DNA of 14,712 nucleotides from Rickettsiella sp. (GTDB lineage: Bacteria > Pseudomonadota > Gammaproteobacteria > Diplorickettsiales > Diplorickettsiaceae), in contig JAVHYG010000029.1 of assembly GCA_031119195.1 (NCBI GenBank), positions 1-14,712 on the forward strand, written 5' to 3'. The position numbers were made by a program, and so were the translations under genes. The notes beneath the pieces are model-generated. The model made no database searches, had not been told where the DNA came from, and was given only the letters and a program-made list of their open reading frames with translations. How positions within the stretch are numbered: position 1 is the first letter of the stretch; every line of letters begins with the position of its first letter. Of the stretch, positions 7,043-14,597 are shown one piece after another.

Positions 7043-7945
7043 TTAGGTTATTTGTTTCGCCAAGAATATACCTACTAACGCAATAACGATTCCTGTCATT
7101 TGAAACAATGATAGATGCTCTGAGAAACAAATCCAGCCTGCGATAGCGGCGACCATTGGCTGTACTAACAAAGCAGTGGATGCAAAAGTTACGGGTAGAT
7201 AAGGTAAAGCGTAGGCAATCAGACCTTGACCTAGTATGTGCGAGAATAAAGCTAATGCAATTAAAAGTAGCCAAGCCATTTCTGTGTGAGGGATAAATTT
7301 TTCAGTCGAAAAAGAAGTAATAATGAGGAGGGTGAGCATACTAGAAAATGTAGATATTGCCATGCTTGAAAAGGCGGTAAATTTCTTGCGCGCGCGATTA
7401 AGTACTAATAGGTAACCTGAATAGAAAAATGCAGTGATTAAAGCTAGAGCATCGCCGCGTAAAGTCTGTTTATCTATGTGCAATCCGGGATTGATCAAAA
7501 TGGCAACACCCACGATAGCAAAGAGTAAACCTATCACTAATTTTTTTTGTGGTGGCTTACGCAGTATTAACCATCCCCATAAGGCGATTAATACTGGGGA
7601 AAAATTAGCAAGTAAGGTTGAGTTCGCAATGGTGGTATATTGGATAGATAAATGCCATGTTGCTAAATCCCCTCCAAATAAAACTCCAGCAAATAAAACC
7701 CACAGATAATCTTTAAAGTTGGTTTTTTCTTCACCCTCAGGAAGAGTGGAACCTTGGCCTATAGAAAGTACTGTTAGAATAGGAAAAGCGATCGCTACCC
7801 GCCAGAATCCGGTCGCAATTGGGCCTACCTCACTCAACCGAACAAAGATTGGAGCGAAGCCAATGGCGGCTGCGCCTATAACTAAGTAAAGTAGTGCGAG
7901 TTTACGTTTTTTTTCAGAATCAGTGGGTATCATATCGGCAGGCAT
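7043..7945 (-). CDS. EamA/DMT-family inner-membrane transporter (second copy)
   Basis: From ATG 7945 the product is 300 residues. I prefer this start (MPADMIPTDSEKKRK) to the longer TTG at 7957, because GGAG (7952-7955) sits 6 bases before the ATG and overlaps the TTG option. After a short charged cytoplasmic N-terminus come about ten hydrophobic helices forming two EamA repeats. Repeat one (from about residue 17, LYLVIGAAAIGFAPIFVRLSE) includes ANSTLLANFSPVLIALWGWLIL. Repeat two (from about 165, GDALALITAFFYSGYLLVLN) includes ASTALLVQPMVAAIAGWICFSE, the family hallmark. The substrate is unknown; exporters of amino acids or related metabolites are common in this family. It is clearly distinct from the EamA protein at 2557, so they are not recent duplicates. 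It stands alone, with repeat copy 1 just downstream and copy 2 upstream. Confidence 0.92.
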   Translation of the reverse strand: MPADMIPTDSEKKRKLALLYLVIGAAAIGFAPIFVRLSEVGPIATGFWRVAIAFPILTVLSIGQGSTLPEGEEKTNFKDYLWVLFAGVLFGGDLATWHLSIQYTTIANSTLLANFSPVLIALWGWLILRKPPQKKLVIGLLFAIVGVAILINPGLHIDKQTLRGDALALITAFFYSGYLLVLNRARKKFTAFSSMAISTFSSMLTLLIITSFSTEKFIPHTEMAWLLLIALALFSHILGQGLIAYALPYLPVTFASTALLVQPMVAAIAGWICFSEHLSLFQMTGIVIALVGIFLAKQIT

Positions 7946-7951
7946 GTATAA

Positions 7952-7955
7952 CTCC
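7952..7955 (-). promoter_or_regulatory. Ribosome binding site deciding the ATG 7945 start
   Basis: GGAG on the minus strand lies 6 bases before ATG 7945 and overlaps the alternative TTG at 7957, which has no ribosome site of its own. A short dyad TATAG-TTA-CTATA (7971-7983) lies just upstream and may be part of the promoter or an operator; it is too short to judge. Confidence 0.55.
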
Positions 7956-8269
7956 AATAAAAACCTATCTTATAGTTACTATAGAGCACACATAAAAATA
8001 TAGGCCTTTTAATGGTAATTAAAACATAGTATTGGTTAAATAGTGAATAAAATGTTTTTTTTATACTCAAAATTAAAAATGAGGATATAGGGGGGAGTAA
8101 AAATTATATTTTTTTTTATTCATTTAGGTAATTAAACCTCTTTTCGCTGAGTTCCTAAAAATATCGACTATCATAAGTGTATGAACAACTAAAAATTTAT
8201 CAAGATAACTTCTTACAGGTCAAGATCCAAAGGAAAATCATATGGTTAAAAAGCTATCAAGGGAGATTA

Positions 8270-8408
8270 GGTGTGCCATCATTTAGGGAGGATGAATCAG
8301 AACGTGTGGTTTTTCGATTATCGTAACCGAGCATACTTAGTCTATGTGAGTATCAAAATGCAGAAAATACCGCTTTCTGATCATCATCGTGCCAAGTGAC
8401 GATACACC
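8270..8408 (+). repeat. MITE-like fold-back repeat, copy 2
   Basis: This 139-base element has imperfect terminal inverted repeats of about 45 bases. The left end GGTGTGCCATCATTTAGG corresponds to the right end read inward, GGTGTATCGTCACTTGGC. The interior continues the imperfect palindrome around GCATA-CTTAGTC-TATGT. It shares the core GTGGTTTTT, TATCGTAAC, GCATACTTAG, TATGTGAGTA and CAGAAAA with copy 3 in reverse orientation, and with copy 1 in the same orientation. The left flank is TTA and the right flank TTTA; a target duplication is not clear. Its right terminus ends 11 bases before the preferred start of the outer-membrane-factor gene and contains the alternative GTG start at 8396. No coding capacity, so any transposase would act in trans. 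Confidence 0.8.
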
Positions 8409-8419
8409 TTTATAGCGCA

Positions 8420-9916
8420 ATGCAGCTTTTTTATAAGCATTCTTATCAATGTATTCTAGTCATTATGATATTAGCGAACCTAAGTGCTTGCTTAGTGGGT
8501 CCCGATTTTAAATCGCCTATGCCGCCTAAGATAAGACATTATACTGAACGGCCGTGGACTTATAAAACTGCTAGCGTATCGGGAAAAGCTGGTGTTTCAC
8601 AACGTTTTATTAAAGCTGAAAATATTTCTCCACAATGGTGGCGTTCATTTCATTCGCGAAAATTGAATAAATTAGTTTGTAGAGGGTTAGTTAATAGTCC
8701 TAATTTATCCGCAGCAAAGGCAGTTTTACGGGAAGCACAAGAAAATCTTAATGCCAGCGTAGGAAATTTGTTTCCTGCCTTTACCGCACAACTCTCAGCT
8801 CAACGCGGCTCAGGTGCTGGTTTTTTTAATTCAAATGCGTCTAATAGTACGGTGACAGGCAGTAATGTGCCCACCGGTAGCGTATTCACTCTTTTAAACG
8901 CTGCTGTTAATGTTGCATATGCACTTGATCTTTTTGGTGGAGTGCGGCGTGGAATAGAAGCGCTACAATCACAAGTTGATTATCAATATTTTGAATGGAG
9001 AGCTGCTTATCTTAGTCTAACTGGAAATATTGTTACCACATCTATTGCAATGGCTTCTTTACAAACCCAAATACGGGTTACCAAACAATTGATTTGTGAA
9101 CAAGAAGATCAATTAAGGATTATTAAGCAGCAATTCAAACTGGGAGGGGCATCAGGGGCTGATGTTTTAGCGCAAGAAACTCAAGTTGCGCAAACAAAGG
9201 CAACTTTACCTCCTCTAGAAAAAAGCCGAGATCAAACACGTCATGCTTTAGCTATTTTAGTAGGTTCGTTCCCTAGCGCAAGCTGTCTCCCAACTTTGTA
9301 TTTAAGTGAATTAACCTTACCAACTCGACTTCCTTTGTGTATTCCTTCTTCATTGGTTCGTCATCGGCCGGATGTGCGCGCTGCAGAGGCATTATGGAAG
9401 GCAGCAAATGCACAAGTGGGAGTTGCTACAGCAAATTTATATCCACAATTTACCATTACGGGTACTTATGGAAAGTCCGATTCAATCGGTAACAAGCTTA
9501 TTGGTTCACAGCAAAGTAATCTATGGAGCATAGGGGGTACATTGCTACAACCCCTATTTAAAGGAGGTATGTTAATAGCTCAACGTCGAGCTGCCATTGC
9601 TGCTTATGACCAAGCAGCAGCACAATATCAACAAGTTGTATTACAAGCATTTCAAAATGTGGCAGACACATTACGCGCATTAGAAGCGGATGCGCGCGAA
9701 TTACGTGCACAAAAAAAGGCAGAATTGGCTGCCCATGCTGCTTTAAAGTTGACACGACAGCAATTTTATTTAGGTGGGGTGAGTTATCTTACTTTATTAG
9801 ATGCACAACGGCAGTACCAACAAACACGCATTAGCCTTATTCGAGCACAAGCAAGCCGTTATACAGATACTGCAGCTTTGTATCAGGCTTTAGGAGGAGG
9901 ATGGTGGAATTGCTAG
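8420..9916 (+). CDS. RND efflux outer-membrane factor lipoprotein (OprM/NodT family)
   Basis: This is the outer-membrane channel of a tripartite efflux pump, forming a trimeric barrel plus periplasmic tunnel. From ATG 8420 the product is 498 residues and starts with a lipoprotein signal (MQLFYKHSYQ...) ending in lipobox LSAC, so Cys24 should be acylated. An in-frame GTG at 8396 would add 8 residues but lies inside repeat copy 2 and lengthens the signal. Neither start has a clear ribosome site. The mature protein opens with VGPDFKSP, the family's usual beginning, followed by the first OEP repeat (WWRSFHSRKLNKLV..., NLSAAKAVLREA). The second repeat has the diagnostic SLVRHRPDVRAAEALWKAANAQVG and ends with FYLGGVSYLTLLDAQRQY. 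Length and motifs are normal. It precedes the adaptor and pump genes, separated by repeat copy 3. Confidence 0.94.
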   Translation: MQLFYKHSYQCILVIMILANLSACLVGPDFKSPMPPKIRHYTERPWTYKTASVSGKAGVSQRFIKAENISPQWWRSFHSRKLNKLVCRGLVNSPNLSAAKAVLREAQENLNASVGNLFPAFTAQLSAQRGSGAGFFNSNASNSTVTGSNVPTGSVFTLLNAAVNVAYALDLFGGVRRGIEALQSQVDYQYFEWRAAYLSLTGNIVTTSIAMASLQTQIRVTKQLICEQEDQLRIIKQQFKLGGASGADVLAQETQVAQTKATLPPLEKSRDQTRHALAILVGSFPSASCLPTLYLSELTLPTRLPLCIPSSLVRHRPDVRAAEALWKAANAQVGVATANLYPQFTITGTYGKSDSIGNKLIGSQQSNLWSIGGTLLQPLFKGGMLIAQRRAAIAAYDQAAAQYQQVVLQAFQNVADTLRALEADARELRAQKKAELAAHAALKLTRQQFYLGGVSYLTLLDAQRQYQQTRISLIRAQASRYTDTAALYQALGGGWWNC

Positions 9917-10059
9917 GGTGTGTCATGATTTGGCAGGATAAATGCTCTCATAGAGCGTAGTTTTTCTGTGTTTCGTTACTCACATACGCTAAGTATGCAC
10001 CGTTACGATACTTAAAAACCACGTCTTGTGCCACATTACCGCTGAATGACGATGTATCC
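9917..10059 (-). repeat. MITE-like fold-back repeat, copy 3 (inverted)
   Basis: A 143-base element is inverted relative to copies 1 and 2. The left end GGTGTGTCATGATTTGGC corresponds to the right end read inward, GGATACATCGTCATT. The centre has a perfect short stem CATAC-GCTAA-GTATG. It begins at the base following the TAG stop of the outer-membrane-factor gene, or overlaps it by one base, and is flanked by TA on both sides (9914-9915 and 10060-10061), as expected of elements that duplicate a TA target. It occupies most of the 193-base gap between that gene and the adaptor gene. As RNA it would form a strong hairpin there and could influence differential expression within the locus. Confidence 0.8.
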
Positions 10060-10109
10060 TAACTACTTGATTTTACAATCTTTTAGGTTTTTAGGAGTTA
10101 AACTAAACG

Positions 10110-11261
10110 ATGCGTAACTGGAAGTCACAGATAAGAAAACCTATGTCTATTATGTTAATAGGCGTGACACTATTATTTGTTTGTATTTTCGGTTTTCAGT
10201 TGCTAAAAAAAATCATTATTAATCATGCAATGCGAAATAATACCGCACCCGTGATAACAGTATCTGCTATGTCGGTTCATTATGAATGGTGGCAACCATT
10301 ATTATTGACGTATGGTAGTTTACGTGCAGTACAAGGCGTTAATGTAACTACAGAACTAGCGGGGTTAGTTCGAACGATTTACTTTAAACCTGGCTCCGAA
10401 GTTAAAGCAGGTGATGTATTAGTGCAACTTAATGCAGATTCTGATATTGCTCTATTACATGCTTTAGAAGCGCAAGAGAAATTAGCCGAGATAATTTATC
10501 ACCGCGATAGCGCACAATTTGCGATAAAAGCTATAAGTAAAGCGATATTGGATTCAGATCAACAAAATCTAAAGAATTTACAAGCACAGGTTTCTCAACA
10601 AGCAGCAACTGTGGCTAAAAAAACATTGGTAGCACCTTTTACAGGACGTTTAGGTATTTCTGCTATAAATCCTGGGCAATATGTCAATGCAGGCGATCAG
10701 GTTGTGACTTTACAAGCTTTGGATCCACTTTATGCTGATTTTTTTGTACCACAGCAAAATTTAATTCAACTCCATATTGGATCTAGAGTTAAGATTAAAA
10801 CCGATACGTACCCTAATAAAACATTTACGGGGATAATTACAACTATCAATCCTATTGTGGACGTAAAAACACGTAATGTTGAAGTAGAAGCAACCATTGA
10901 AAATCCTCATTTTGAATTGTATCCCGGTATGTTTGTTTCTACAGAGGTAGAAACGGGTGCAAACATACGTTATTTAACGTTACCTCAGACAGCGATTAGT
11001 TTTAATCCCTATGGCGAAATAGCATATATTGTTCAAAAAAAAGGAAAAGATAAAAAAGGAAAATCTGTTCTTAGTGTATTGCAGACCTTTGTGGTAACGG
11101 GCGATAAACGTGGCGATCAAATTGTTGTTTTAGAAGGACTCAAGGAAGGAGATATTGTGGTAACCAGCGGCCAACTGAAATTAAAGAATGGAAGTTTAGT
11201 AGTGATTAATAACACGGTTGTTCCCCAAAATAAAATAATGCCTATGGTGCTTGATGAATAG
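10110..11261 (+). CDS. RND efflux periplasmic adaptor (membrane fusion protein)
   Basis: The adaptor bridges the inner-membrane pump and the outer-membrane channel. The 383-residue product has an N-terminal membrane anchor (about 13-31, no lipobox). The first lipoyl half-motif includes TTELAGLVRTIYFKPGSEV and KAGDVLVQL (about 80-107). A short coiled-coil hairpin (about 110-170) follows, then the second lipoyl half VAPFTGRLGISAINPGQYV (174-192), the beta-barrel domain (about 205-280) and the membrane-proximal domain (about 285-365). The short hairpin resembles MexH-type rather than AcrA-type adaptors; this is an impression. A lysine-rich loop (QKKGKDKKGK, about 309-318) is encoded by an A-rich tract with eight consecutive A. 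AGGAG lies 12 bases before the ATG, rather far. The pump gene follows after 53 bases. A promoter for adaptor and pump may lie in or just after repeat copy 3; TACAAT at 10074-10079 is a weak -10 candidate. Confidence 0.95.
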   Translation: MRNWKSQIRKPMSIMLIGVTLLFVCIFGFQLLKKIIINHAMRNNTAPVITVSAMSVHYEWWQPLLLTYGSLRAVQGVNVTTELAGLVRTIYFKPGSEVKAGDVLVQLNADSDIALLHALEAQEKLAEIIYHRDSAQFAIKAISKAILDSDQQNLKNLQAQVSQQAATVAKKTLVAPFTGRLGISAINPGQYVNAGDQVVTLQALDPLYADFFVPQQNLIQLHIGSRVKIKTDTYPNKTFTGIITTINPIVDVKTRNVEVEATIENPHFELYPGMFVSTEVETGANIRYLTLPQTAISFNPYGEIAYIVQKKGKDKKGKSVLSVLQTFVVTGDKRGDQIVVLEGLKEGDIVVTSGQLKLKNGSLVVINNTVVPQNKIMPMVLDE

Positions 11262-11314
11262 ATCAAGCCTCAAAAATAAAAGGTTTTAAGTTTTTGCTTT
11301 TTCAAGGATGATCG

Positions 11315-14300
11315 ATGCGGTTTACGGATATTTTCATTCAGCGACCTGTATTAGCGACAGTGATTAGTTTGCTAATTCTCGTGTTAGGTATACGTGCACT
11401 TAGTTTACTTCAAGTACGTCAATATCCTTTTACCGAAAATGCTATTATAACTGTCTCTACAGTTTATACTGGAGCTGATCCTGCGCTCGTTGCGGGATTT
11501 ATTACTACACCGTTAGAAAATTCTATTTCGCAAGCCCAAGGAATCGATTACCTAACTTCAAGTAGCACACAAGGCAGCAGCGCGATCCAAGCAAATTTAC
11601 GGCTTAATTATGATCCCAATAAAGCATTAACTGAAATTAATACTAAAGTAAACGCTGTTCTTAATCAATTACCTAAGGCTTCTCAACAACCTACCTTAAG
11701 TATCGCTGTTGGTGAAACGATTGACTCTATGTATATCGGGTTTTATAGTCAAAAACTTCAAAGTAATAATGTTACCGATTATCTGATTCGAGTTGTGCAG
11801 CCTAGATTGCAAACGATTGATGGAGTACAACAAGCAGAAATATTGGGACAACGACAATTTGCACTTCGCGCTTGGTTAGATCCAGTAAAATTAGCTTCTT
11901 ATAGTATTACCGCAGCGGATGTGGCAACTGCATTAGCCAATAATGATTTTATTGCGGCAGTAGGACGTACCAAGGGAGAAATGGTAACTGTCGATTTAAC
12001 GATAGAAACAGGTTTACGTACTGTTGATGAATTTAAAAATCTGATCATCAAAGCGCAAAACGGCGCCATTATTCGATTAAAAGATGTTGCTAAAGTGACC
12101 TTAGGATCACAAAATTACAACACTGCAGTCAAATTTGATAATAAACCAGCTGTTTATATTGGCATAAAAGTGGCGCCTACTGCCAATGTACTTTCTGTGA
12201 TTAAAAACGTTAGGAAGGTTTTTCCCGAGATTCAGCAACAATTACCGCGAGGACTTAGCGGTGAGATTGTTTACGATGAAAGCCGATATATTAATAGTGC
12301 TATCAACGAAGTCATAAGAAGTTTAATCGAAGCATTGGTGATTGTAACGGGTGTCATTTTTCTTTTTCTAGGTTCAATACGTTCGGTTGTTATTCCTGTA
12401 ATAGCGATGCCACTTTCTTTAATAGGAAGTTTTTTAGTCATGTTATTATTGGGATATACGATCAATTTATTGACATTATTAGCCCTTGTTCTAGCCATAG
12501 GTTTAGTGGTGGATGATGCAATCATTATTGTGGAGAATATTCATCGACATATTGAAGATGGCCAAACTCCGTTTAATGCCGCAATTCAAGGTGCAAGAGA
12601 ATTAGCTGTTCCCATTATTTCAATTTCGGTGGTTTTAGTGGCGGTATATGTGCCGATTGGTTTTATGGGCGGGTTAACGGGCGCTCTTTTCACTGAATTT
12701 GCTTTTACTTTAGCGGGTGCGGTGGCAATTTCCGCAATTATTGCCTTAACCTTATCACCCATGATGTGTTCTAAATCGCTAAGACCTATAAAAGAACAGG
12801 GTCATAGCTTTGTTAATTTTATTGATAAACAGTTTGATAAAGTAGGTGATATTTATGAGCGTGCTTTACATAGCTCATTAAATAATGTACGTGTCACAGC
12901 GGTCTTCGCTATTATTATTTTGGCTAGTATTTATTTTTTATATGCAACTTCAAAAAGTGAATTAGCGCCGCAAGAAGATCAAGGACTGATTATTGGTTTA
13001 TTAACGACAGCACCTAATGCTACTTTGGAACAAACTCAACTTTATTCTAATCAAGTATTTAAAATTTTTAAGGAATTTCCCGAAACCGAACATGTCTTTC
13101 AACTGGACGGTGCAAATGGTCTAAATACCAGTATTGGGGGTATGGTTTTTAAACCTTGGGATGAACGAAAACGCACAAGCAACCAAATTCAACCCATGGT
13201 ACAGCGTTTATTTAATCAAGTAGCCGGTGCGCGTGTAGCGGCTTTTCAACAGCCATCCTTACCGGGTGGTGGCGGTGGTTTACCCATTCAATTTGTCATT
13301 ACAACAACAGAAAGCTATGACAAATTGAATGAAGTTTCAGAAACCTTATTAGATGAAGCACGTAAAAGTGGATTATTTGTTTTTTTAGATACCGATCTCA
13401 AAATTGATAAACCGCAAACCACCATCCAGCTTGAGCGTGACAAAGCAGCGCAACTTGGGTTAACTATGGCTGATGTGGGCAGTGTGTTGGCATCCGCTCT
13501 GAGTGAAAACTATATTAATTATTTCGATTTTTCGGGACGTTCTTATCAAGTTATACCGCAAGTAATGCGCGCGCAACGCTTAAACGCCCAGCAATTACTT
13601 AATTATTATATAACCTTACCCAATAGCGGAATGTCTATTCCTTTATCAACGATAGCTCGCTTAAAAACGACTGTTGTTCCTGAATCGATTAACCATTTTC
13701 AGCAACTTAACTCATCAACTATTTCAGCTGTTGCTTTCCCAGGCGTGACTATGGGCGATGCGCTAAAGGGGTTGGAAAAAATGGCAGGCAAACTATTTCC
13801 AGCGGGTTATAATATAGACTATGCTGCTCAATCGAGACAATATCAGCAAGAGAGTAGTGCTTTAATTCTAACATTTTTTTTGGCATTAGTTATTATTTTC
13901 CTTTGTTTGGCCGCTCAATTTGAAAGTTTTCGTGACCCTTTAATTATTCTTGTTAGCGTACCCATGTCGATTTGCGGTGCACTTATTTTTATAAGTTTGG
14001 GAGTTGGCGGAGCAAGTCTAAATATTTACACCGAAGTGGGTTTAGTAACCTTGATAGGCTTAATCAGTAAGCACGGTATTTTAATTGTACAGTTTGCTAA
14101 TGACTTACAAAAGGAAGGGCACGAAAAACGTAAAGCTGTACAAATGGCAGCAGGTATTCGCTTACGGCCTATTCTAATGACGACTGCTTCTATGGTATTA
14201 GGTGTTATACCATTGATATTGGCAAGCGGAGCCGGGGCGATTAGCCGTTTTAGTATTGGATTAGTGATAGCTACAGGTATTTCTATCGGCACTTTATTCA

Positions 14301-14368
14301 CCTTATTTGTTGTGCCTGCAATGTATTTATTTTTAGCGCAAGATCATCAGTTGCATAAACGTGAATGA
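11315..14368 (+). CDS. RND-family multidrug efflux pump, inner-membrane permease (HAE1 type)
   Basis: This proton-driven trimeric exporter captures hydrophobic or amphiphilic compounds and passes them to the outer-membrane channel. The 1017-residue product has normal family length and the duplicated topology: helix 1 (about 10-30), a first periplasmic loop to about 335, helices 2-6, a cytoplasmic linker, helix 7 (near 527-545), a second periplasmic loop, then helices 8-12. The proton-relay acidic pair is D400/D401 in GLVVDDAIIIVENIHRH. The conserved lysine is about K919 in LIGLISKHGILIVQFAN, where many relatives have KN and this has KH. Other family marks are FRDPLIILVSVP and RLRPILMTTASMVLGVIPL. 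AAGGA lies 6 bases before ATG 11315. It closes the locus after the adaptor; no regulator gene is adjacent on the visible side, and substrates cannot be told from sequence. Confidence 0.97.
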   Translation: MRFTDIFIQRPVLATVISLLILVLGIRALSLLQVRQYPFTENAIITVSTVYTGADPALVAGFITTPLENSISQAQGIDYLTSSSTQGSSAIQANLRLNYDPNKALTEINTKVNAVLNQLPKASQQPTLSIAVGETIDSMYIGFYSQKLQSNNVTDYLIRVVQPRLQTIDGVQQAEILGQRQFALRAWLDPVKLASYSITAADVATALANNDFIAAVGRTKGEMVTVDLTIETGLRTVDEFKNLIIKAQNGAIIRLKDVAKVTLGSQNYNTAVKFDNKPAVYIGIKVAPTANVLSVIKNVRKVFPEIQQQLPRGLSGEIVYDESRYINSAINEVIRSLIEALVIVTGVIFLFLGSIRSVVIPVIAMPLSLIGSFLVMLLLGYTINLLTLLALVLAIGLVVDDAIIIVENIHRHIEDGQTPFNAAIQGARELAVPIISISVVLVAVYVPIGFMGGLTGALFTEFAFTLAGAVAISAIIALTLSPMMCSKSLRPIKEQGHSFVNFIDKQFDKVGDIYERALHSSLNNVRVTAVFAIIILASIYFLYATSKSELAPQEDQGLIIGLLTTAPNATLEQTQLYSNQVFKIFKEFPETEHVFQLDGANGLNTSIGGMVFKPWDERKRTSNQIQPMVQRLFNQVAGARVAAFQQPSLPGGGGGLPIQFVITTTESYDKLNEVSETLLDEARKSGLFVFLDTDLKIDKPQTTIQLERDKAAQLGLTMADVGSVLASALSENYINYFDFSGRSYQVIPQVMRAQRLNAQQLLNYYITLPNSGMSIPLSTIARLKTTVVPESINHFQQLNSSTISAVAFPGVTMGDALKGLEKMAGKLFPAGYNIDYAAQSRQYQQESSALILTFFLALVIIFLCLAAQFESFRDPLIILVSVPMSICGALIFISLGVGGASLNIYTEVGLVTLIGLISKHGILIVQFANDLQKEGHEKRKAVQMAAGIRLRPILMTTASMVLGVIPLILASGAGAISRFSIGLVIATGISIGTLFTLFVVPAMYLFLAQDHQLHKRE

Positions 14369-14597
14369 AGTAATTTTTATTACAGAAAGATAATTTTATT
14401 TATTTGAGATGTTATGTAAAACTTGCTAAGCTTTGAAGATGATTTGGCTTACTAAATCAACGGTGGGCCAATTACGAGCTAGTATTAAATTTGCTTAGTA
14501 CATTAAAAAAATAGCGAACTTATAATTAATAATGAATTTTAAATCTTTTATAAAGTTATAGTATTTTTATTTTCAACAAAGCTATATTGATTTGCTT
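14369..14597 (+). other. Intergenic region downstream of the RND locus, no gene seen
   Basis: This is A/T-rich sequence without a credible frame on either strand. GTAAT-TTTT-ATTAC (about 14370-14384), just after the pump stop, can form a 5-bp hairpin but has no following T-run, so I do not call a terminator. CTAAGC and GCTTAG form a loose dyad across about 14437-14498. Confidence 0.5.

Larger units (their letters stand above)
7946..8419. other. 474-base divergent intergenic region with repeat copy 2
   Basis: The region lies between the second EamA gene (minus) and the RND locus (plus). Bases 7958-8269 are A/T-rich with homopolymer runs of T and one of G, and hold no convincing gene. A 49-codon frame (GTG 8177 to TAA 8324) has no ribosome site and its second half is repeat sequence. 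A good AAAGGA site precedes ATG 8242 (MVKKLSREIR), but that frame stops after 14 codons, just inside the repeat; it could be a gene start truncated by insertion. The rest is repeat copy 2 plus 11 bases. Promoters for both flanking genes should lie here. Confidence 0.55.

Noticed and set aside
7029..7274. Minus-strand frame overlapping the end of the second EamA gene
   Set aside because: It is a different frame of the same DNA with no recognisable features; the EamA frame is well supported.
7434..7709. Plus-strand open frame inside the second EamA gene
   Set aside because: It is antisense to a clear ten-helix transporter.
8177..8326. 49-codon plus-strand frame starting GTG
   Set aside because: It has no ribosome site, and its second half is repeat copy 2 sequence; probably chance.
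9558..9755. Minus-strand frame inside the outer-membrane-factor gene
   Set aside because: It is a shadow of the second OEP repeat.
6871..10059. CRISPR array
   Set aside because: The three repeats are long, diverged, differ in orientation and are about 1.3-1.5 kb apart with genes between them.
12271..14301. Minus-strand frames at 12271-12525 and 14026-14301
   Set aside because: Both are antisense to conserved transmembrane parts of the RND pump.
14370..14384. Intrinsic terminator after the RND pump
   Set aside because: It is only a 5-bp A/T stem with no following T-run.
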